Below are positions 60,472 to 64,000 of a stretch of DNA of 64,000 bases, one piece after another (position 1 is the stretch's first letter; each line of letters starts with the position of its first letter). The stretch spans positions 124,001-188,000 of the forward strand of contig JALNZG010000001.1 of the NCBI GenBank assembly GCA_023229425.1, read 5' to 3'. A program made the translations under genes and the position numbers. Origin of the DNA: Ignavibacteriaceae bacterium (lineage in GTDB: Bacteria; Bacteroidota; Ignavibacteria; Ignavibacteriales; Ignavibacteriaceae). The notes under the pieces are model-generated. The model searched no databases. It saw only the letters and a program-made list of their open reading frames with translations, and had not been told where the DNA came from.

Positions 60472-61053
60472 TTAGATCCCGAAACAATATAAAACGTTAA
60501 CACCGATAAAATTAAGAGCATCTCCGCCCTCTGGAGTTCCTAAGTTTTGATATTTAAGAGAAATATCAAAAGGTGACATTTGATAGCCAACGCCGAGAGC
60601 AAATCCGAATTTGGTCTCGGATCCTGTCGTTGAACCTGATCCAGCAGGGTATACAACACCCCCTACTTTTGTTTCCCATTTCGCTTCCCATGAAAGCATG
60701 TTCAATCCAGCTTCAAGTGAGCCATAGAATCCCGGGGCAAAAGAATATTTTGCGCCAACAAGAATTGGAATTGCTGAGAAAGAAGTAGAATAAGTTGTTG
60801 TTACACCACTACCCTGATCTTCGCTAATATCTTTTCCAGGAAAAGATAAATAACCTAAAGAAGCAGTTCCAACAATAGTGCCAAATCCCATTTCACCGCG
60901 AACTAAACCACCAAAACCCATTGATGATGCATCAGCAAAGGTTCCCATTGGCAAAGCCACTGTTCCACCTACGCCTAATGTGATTTTAGATTGTCCATTT
61001 GTAAATCCGGCGAACAAAACAAGAACAATGAGCAAAGAAAGTGCTTTTTTCAT
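60472..61053 (-). CDS. Outer-membrane beta-barrel protein
   Basis: 193 residues. Signal peptide to about 20 (FTNGQS). Glycine-rich beta pattern (TLGVGGTVALPMGTFAD, GMGGLVRGEMG-like GFGGLVRGEMG, FGFALGVGYQMSPFDISLKYQ) and an aromatic end typical of OmpA/OmpX-like porin-fold proteins. Function unknown. Confidence 0.8.
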   Translation of the reverse strand: MKKALSLLIVLVLFAGFTNGQSKITLGVGGTVALPMGTFADASSMGFGGLVRGEMGFGTIVGTASLGYLSFPGKDISEDQGSGVTTTYSTSFSAIPILVGAKYSFAPGFYGSLEAGLNMLSWEAKWETKVGGVVYPAGSGSTTGSETKFGFALGVGYQMSPFDISLKYQNLGTPEGGDALNFIGVNVLYCFGI

Positions 61054-61347
61054 TAGAGAACTCCTACAAATTATGGATGATAATTATTTTTCTCGGTTTT
61101 TCATATCTCCAGTTAAAGGAATTATGAAAACACAGTGCAAAGGTTGTAATTTTTTTAAATAAAAGCAAGAGTATCATGCCTTATATTTTACGTATTTTAA
61201 AAACGGGTTGATGAGGCAGAGATACTACTTTGCCGAAAATCATATAAAAGCCTTCTAGATAGCGAATAAAAAACTTCCGATTAAATTTGTATTTTAGAAT
61301 TAAGAAGTCTTAAAATTTTTTAGGAAACCACTGTTAAGTTTAAATTG

Positions 61348-62886
61348 ATGCAAAACGAATTTCAAAATATGCCGGAGAACTTTTCGGGAGTCTTCCTCCG
61401 TTCCGAAAAAGAATTTAAAAAATTACTCTATGTTTCTCCTTCCGTAAAAAAATATTTTGACTTTTCTTCTGAAGAAATGATCGCCAGCCCGAAGTTATTT
61501 ATTAAAAAAATTGACGAGGCTTACTTTAATGATGTGAAAGAGTTTTTCCGCACTCTTAAAAAAGGAATTCCTGCAACAGTTGATTTCACCGTTTTAAAAA
61601 ACGAGGATGAAAAATTTTTACTCCGCTTCCGTGCAGTTCCTCAGTACGAAGGAAGTGAAGTAAAATATATCGACGCTATAATGTTCGAGGTACATGATGA
61701 ACTGCATCAGAAGGCGTTACTGGAAGAATCAGAAAAACAATTAAAAATTTTATTTGAAACCGCGGAAGATTTAATTTTCATTTTAGATGCTAGCGGAAAT
61801 TTTGTTTTAGTTAACGGAAACGGCGCGCTTTCGCTTGAGTACCTTGCCGATGAAATGAAAGGAAAACATATCCTTGCTTTTATTGATGAACCTGCCAAAG
61901 GGGCATTCATCAAAGCCTTCCAACGATTAATTGCTTCATTCACCGTCCAAACTTTTGAAACAAAGTTTCAAAGCAAATATGGGAAAAGTATTATATTTGA
62001 ACTAAACGCAAAAACTGTTTTCGACGACCAAAAAAAAATTAGCGGCGTAATTGCAATCGGCAGGAACATTACTTCCCGGAATTCTTTGCAAGATAAAGTA
62101 AGAGATTTATCAAGCAAATTAGTAGAAGCAAGAAGAATTATTTCTGTTGAAAGAGACCGTGCAAAACAGAGAATTTCTGTTCTTGAAGAATTAAACAGAT
62201 TGAAAAACGAATTCGTTTCAAACATTTCACATGAATTACGGACACCCTTAGCTTCAATTATCGGATTTTCCGAAACGATTGATTCCGATGCCTCAATGCC
62301 TGAAGATATGAAAAAAGAATTCAACAAAATTATTTTAGATGAAGCCAAACGTCTCGCAAATTTAATAAACGATGTGCTTGACATTTCCAAAATTGAAGGC
62401 GGGAAAATTGTACTCAATAAAACGGAATTTGATATTAATGAAATTCTAAAAAAGAGTATCGAAAAAATTCGCGCCTATGCCGAAGCAAAACGGATAACAC
62501 TTTCAGTTGATATTCCGCCCGAAGTAGTTTTAGTATATGCCGACGAAGAAAGAATTACGCAGCTTTTTGAGAATCTGCTAACGAATGCCGTAAAATTTAA
62601 TATTGAAGAGGGACGCGTAACGGTTTTGGCACAGAATCTCTTTAAGGAATATGAAGTTATTGTCAGTGATACCGGAGTTGGGATTCCCGCAAAAGATTTG
62701 CCGTTTATTTTTCAGAAATTTTACCGGGTAAGCAGACCGGGAACTGAAATCCCCGGCACCGGCTTAGGGCTTGCCTTAGTTAAACAGATAATTGATCACC
62801 ATAAAGGTTTGATTACGTTGCAAAGTGAAGAGAACAAGGGAACTACGTTAATTATTAAATTACCGTTACTTAATTATCAAGGATAA
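61348..62886 (+). CDS. PAS-domain sensor histidine kinase
   Basis: 512 residues from the ATG at 61348. Two PAS domains (about 10-115 and 128-245: LIFILDASGNFVLVNGNG), a coiled-coil linker (250-285), HisKA (FVSNISHELRTPLASIIGF, phospho-His in SHELRTP) and HATPase (NLLTNAVKF, DTGVGIP, GTGLGLALV). No membrane helix, so a cytoplasmic signal is sensed. It is 4 nt upstream of an NtrC-type regulator and is surely its kinase. Confidence 0.95.
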   Translation: MQNEFQNMPENFSGVFLRSEKEFKKLLYVSPSVKKYFDFSSEEMIASPKLFIKKIDEAYFNDVKEFFRTLKKGIPATVDFTVLKNEDEKFLLRFRAVPQYEGSEVKYIDAIMFEVHDELHQKALLEESEKQLKILFETAEDLIFILDASGNFVLVNGNGALSLEYLADEMKGKHILAFIDEPAKGAFIKAFQRLIASFTVQTFETKFQSKYGKSIIFELNAKTVFDDQKKISGVIAIGRNITSRNSLQDKVRDLSSKLVEARRIISVERDRAKQRISVLEELNRLKNEFVSNISHELRTPLASIIGFSETIDSDASMPEDMKKEFNKIILDEAKRLANLINDVLDISKIEGGKIVLNKTEFDINEILKKSIEKIRAYAEAKRITLSVDIPPEVVLVYADEERITQLFENLLTNAVKFNIEEGRVTVLAQNLFKEYEVIVSDTGVGIPAKDLPFIFQKFYRVSRPGTEIPGTGLGLALVKQIIDHHKGLITLQSEENKGTTLIIKLPLLNYQG

Positions 62887-62890
62887 CAAA

Positions 62891-64000
62891 TTGAAAAAAC
62901 TTATCTACATTGTTGATGACGAGCCGGCAATTGCAAAATTGCTTTCTTATTGGGTGCATGACAAGTGGGATTATGCAGTTGAAATTTTTACCGACGGCGA
63001 GCAAGTGCTTAGAAAACTTTCAGCAAAACCTGATTTAATTTTACTTGATATTATGCTTCCCGGGCTAAACGGCATTGATACATTAAAACGTATAAAACAG
63101 TACGACGAAAACCTTCCCGTTATTATCCTCTCTGCTCAAGGAAGAATTGAAACTGCTCTGGAAGCTCTCCGAAACGGCGCGTTTGATTATTTCCCGAAAC
63201 CGATTGATACACCACGGCTTGAACCGGCAATTAAAAATGCTATAAAAAATTACGACCTGACCCGTGAAGTGCAAAACCTTCGCGAAAATGTTCATCGTGA
63301 ATTTAAATTTGAAAATATCATCTCGGCTGATGGAAAAATGCAGGATGTTTTTAAACTTGTAAGTAAAGTTCTTAACAACGACATTACGGTTTTGATCCAC
63401 GGTGAAAGCGGAACCGGTAAAGAATTAATAGCTAAAGCCATTCACTTTAACGGAATTCGAAAAGACAAACCATTTATTGTGGTAAACTGTGCTTCAATTC
63501 CGCGCGAGCTTTTGGAAAGTGAATTATTTGGGCACGAAAAAGGTTCTTTTACCGGCGCACATCAGCGGAAACTTGGCAAATTCGAAATTGCAAATGAAGG
63601 AACAATTTTTTTAGATGAAGTCGGCGAACTTGAAATGATGCTTCAGGCAAAATTATTGCGTGTTATTCAACAAAGAGAATTTGAGCGGGTTGGAGGAAAT
63701 GATTTATTAAAAACTGATGTGAGAATTATTTCTGCAACGAACAGGGATTTACGAAAAGCGGTTGAAGATAAAGAATTCAGGGAAGATTTGTATTACCGAT
63801 TAAATTCTTTCCCGATAAATATTCCGCCGCTTCGTCAGCGTAAAGGAGATTTACTTGTTCTTGCGGATTTTTTTCTTACCCATTGTAAAGCAAAATTAGG
63901 TAAAGAAATAAAAGGTTTTTCGAAACGGGCTTTAAAATTAATTTATGATTATGATTGGCCCGGTAATGTCCGCGAAATGGAAAACACCATTGAGCGCTGC
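62891..64000 (+). CDS. Sigma-54-dependent response regulator (NtrC type), 3' end missing
   Basis: The frame opens at TTG 62891 (KKLIYIVDDEPAI) and runs past the window edge; about 370 residues are seen. Receiver: acidic pair in VDDE, phospho-Asp in LILLDIMLPG, Lys in YFPKPID. AAA+ domain: Walker A GESGTGKE, the sigma-54 contact loop as GSFTGA (usually GAFTGA), Walker B-like TIFLDEVGEL, sensor I in ATNRDLRK, and WPGNVREMENT at the edge. The DNA-binding FIS domain is expected beyond the window. It activates sigma-54 promoters when phosphorylated by the adjacent kinase. Confidence 0.95.
   Translation, partial: MKKLIYIVDDEPAIAKLLSYWVHDKWDYAVEIFTDGEQVLRKLSAKPDLILLDIMLPGLNGIDTLKRIKQYDENLPVIILSAQGRIETALEALRNGAFDYFPKPIDTPRLEPAIKNAIKNYDLTREVQNLRENVHREFKFENIISADGKMQDVFKLVSKVLNNDITVLIHGESGTGKELIAKAIHFNGIRKDKPFIVVNCASIPRELLESELFGHEKGSFTGAHQRKLGKFEIANEGTIFLDEVGELEMMLQAKLLRVIQQREFERVGGNDLLKTDVRIISATNRDLRKAVEDKEFREDLYYRLNSFPINIPPLRQRKGDLLVLADFFLTHCKAKLGKEIKGFSKRALKLIYDYDWPGNVREMENTIERC

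Noticed and set aside
63540..63562. GSFTGA in place of GAFTGA as a defect of the sigma-54 activator
   Set aside because: Ser at this place occurs in functional members of the family, so it is noted but not counted as abnormal.
1..64000. Insertion sequence, prophage or integrative element
   Set aside because: No transposase, integrase, phage structural or conjugation gene was found; mobile DNA is limited to short non-coding repeats.

Overview
The window is an AT-rich bacterial chromosome segment, most probably from the class Ignavibacteria (Bacteroidota/Chlorobi group). The main clue is six secreted or short exported proteins that end in, or consist of, a type IX secretion sorting domain; five keep the NYPNPFNP motif typical of this lineage. 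The group's usual mix fits: very large multi-PAS kinases, CotH and lamin-tail proteins, YaiO-type barrels and scattered Shine-Dalgarno sites. No rRNA, tRNA, CRISPR array, prophage or transposase gene was recognised.

Layout. 1-2388: two type IX cargo proteins, one cut by the window edge. 2563-11529: a compact cell-surface polysaccharide locus with a processive GT2 synthase, a HEAT-repeat membrane protein and a lone receiver domain reading left; a membrane phosphatase-like protein and an LtaS-like phosphotransferase reading right; and an unrecognised exported protein with a TPR/YaiO outer-membrane barrel reading left. 11774-13384: release factor 3. 13493-18216: a MacAB-like ABC export operon whose spacers are full of dispersed repeats. 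18640-31797: a ten-PAS hybrid kinase, uvrA, a GH144-like glucanase, a small ferredoxin-fold protein and a six-PAS kinase. 31939-44408: mostly metabolic and stress genes (AmrS radical SAM, SpoIID, GT4, HisN-like phosphatase, SixA, aldo/keto reductase, thioredoxin, aldehyde dehydrogenase, SDR, two DinB-type proteins, OsmC, VOC). 44471-51335: alaS, a lipoprotein with a coupled micro-ORF, an orphan sorting-domain protein, an ATP-cone/uridine-kinase fusion and a cold-shock-domain protein. 51426-58642: three large type IX cargoes (Asp-box, CotH/LTD, GH5-CBM6). 58857-64000: a receiver protein, a nuclease, two small barrels and a kinase/sigma-54 activator pair cut by the right edge.

The most unusual content lies in the DNA between and inside genes. 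(1) GTAG...CTAC palindromes recur with the same ends and different cores: a 28-nt unit between convergent genes, a same-length unit inside a sorting-domain coding sequence, a BIME-like pair and a clustered array. This is the signature of REP elements moved by RAYT transposases. (2) A 114-bp MITE-like element with 14-bp perfect terminal inverted repeats and a 5-bp GATTA target duplication lies exactly between the stop codons of two convergent genes; a second, diverged copy is at 28187-28320. (3) A twin-hairpin element occurs three times, always 24-33 nt upstream of a start codon and always in the same orientation to the gene.

Functionally, the polysaccharide locus is the best candidate for an undescribed system: synthase, scaffold, receiver, phosphatase, phospho-tailoring enzyme and outer-membrane barrel together look like a regulated, synthase-dependent exopolysaccharide machine.
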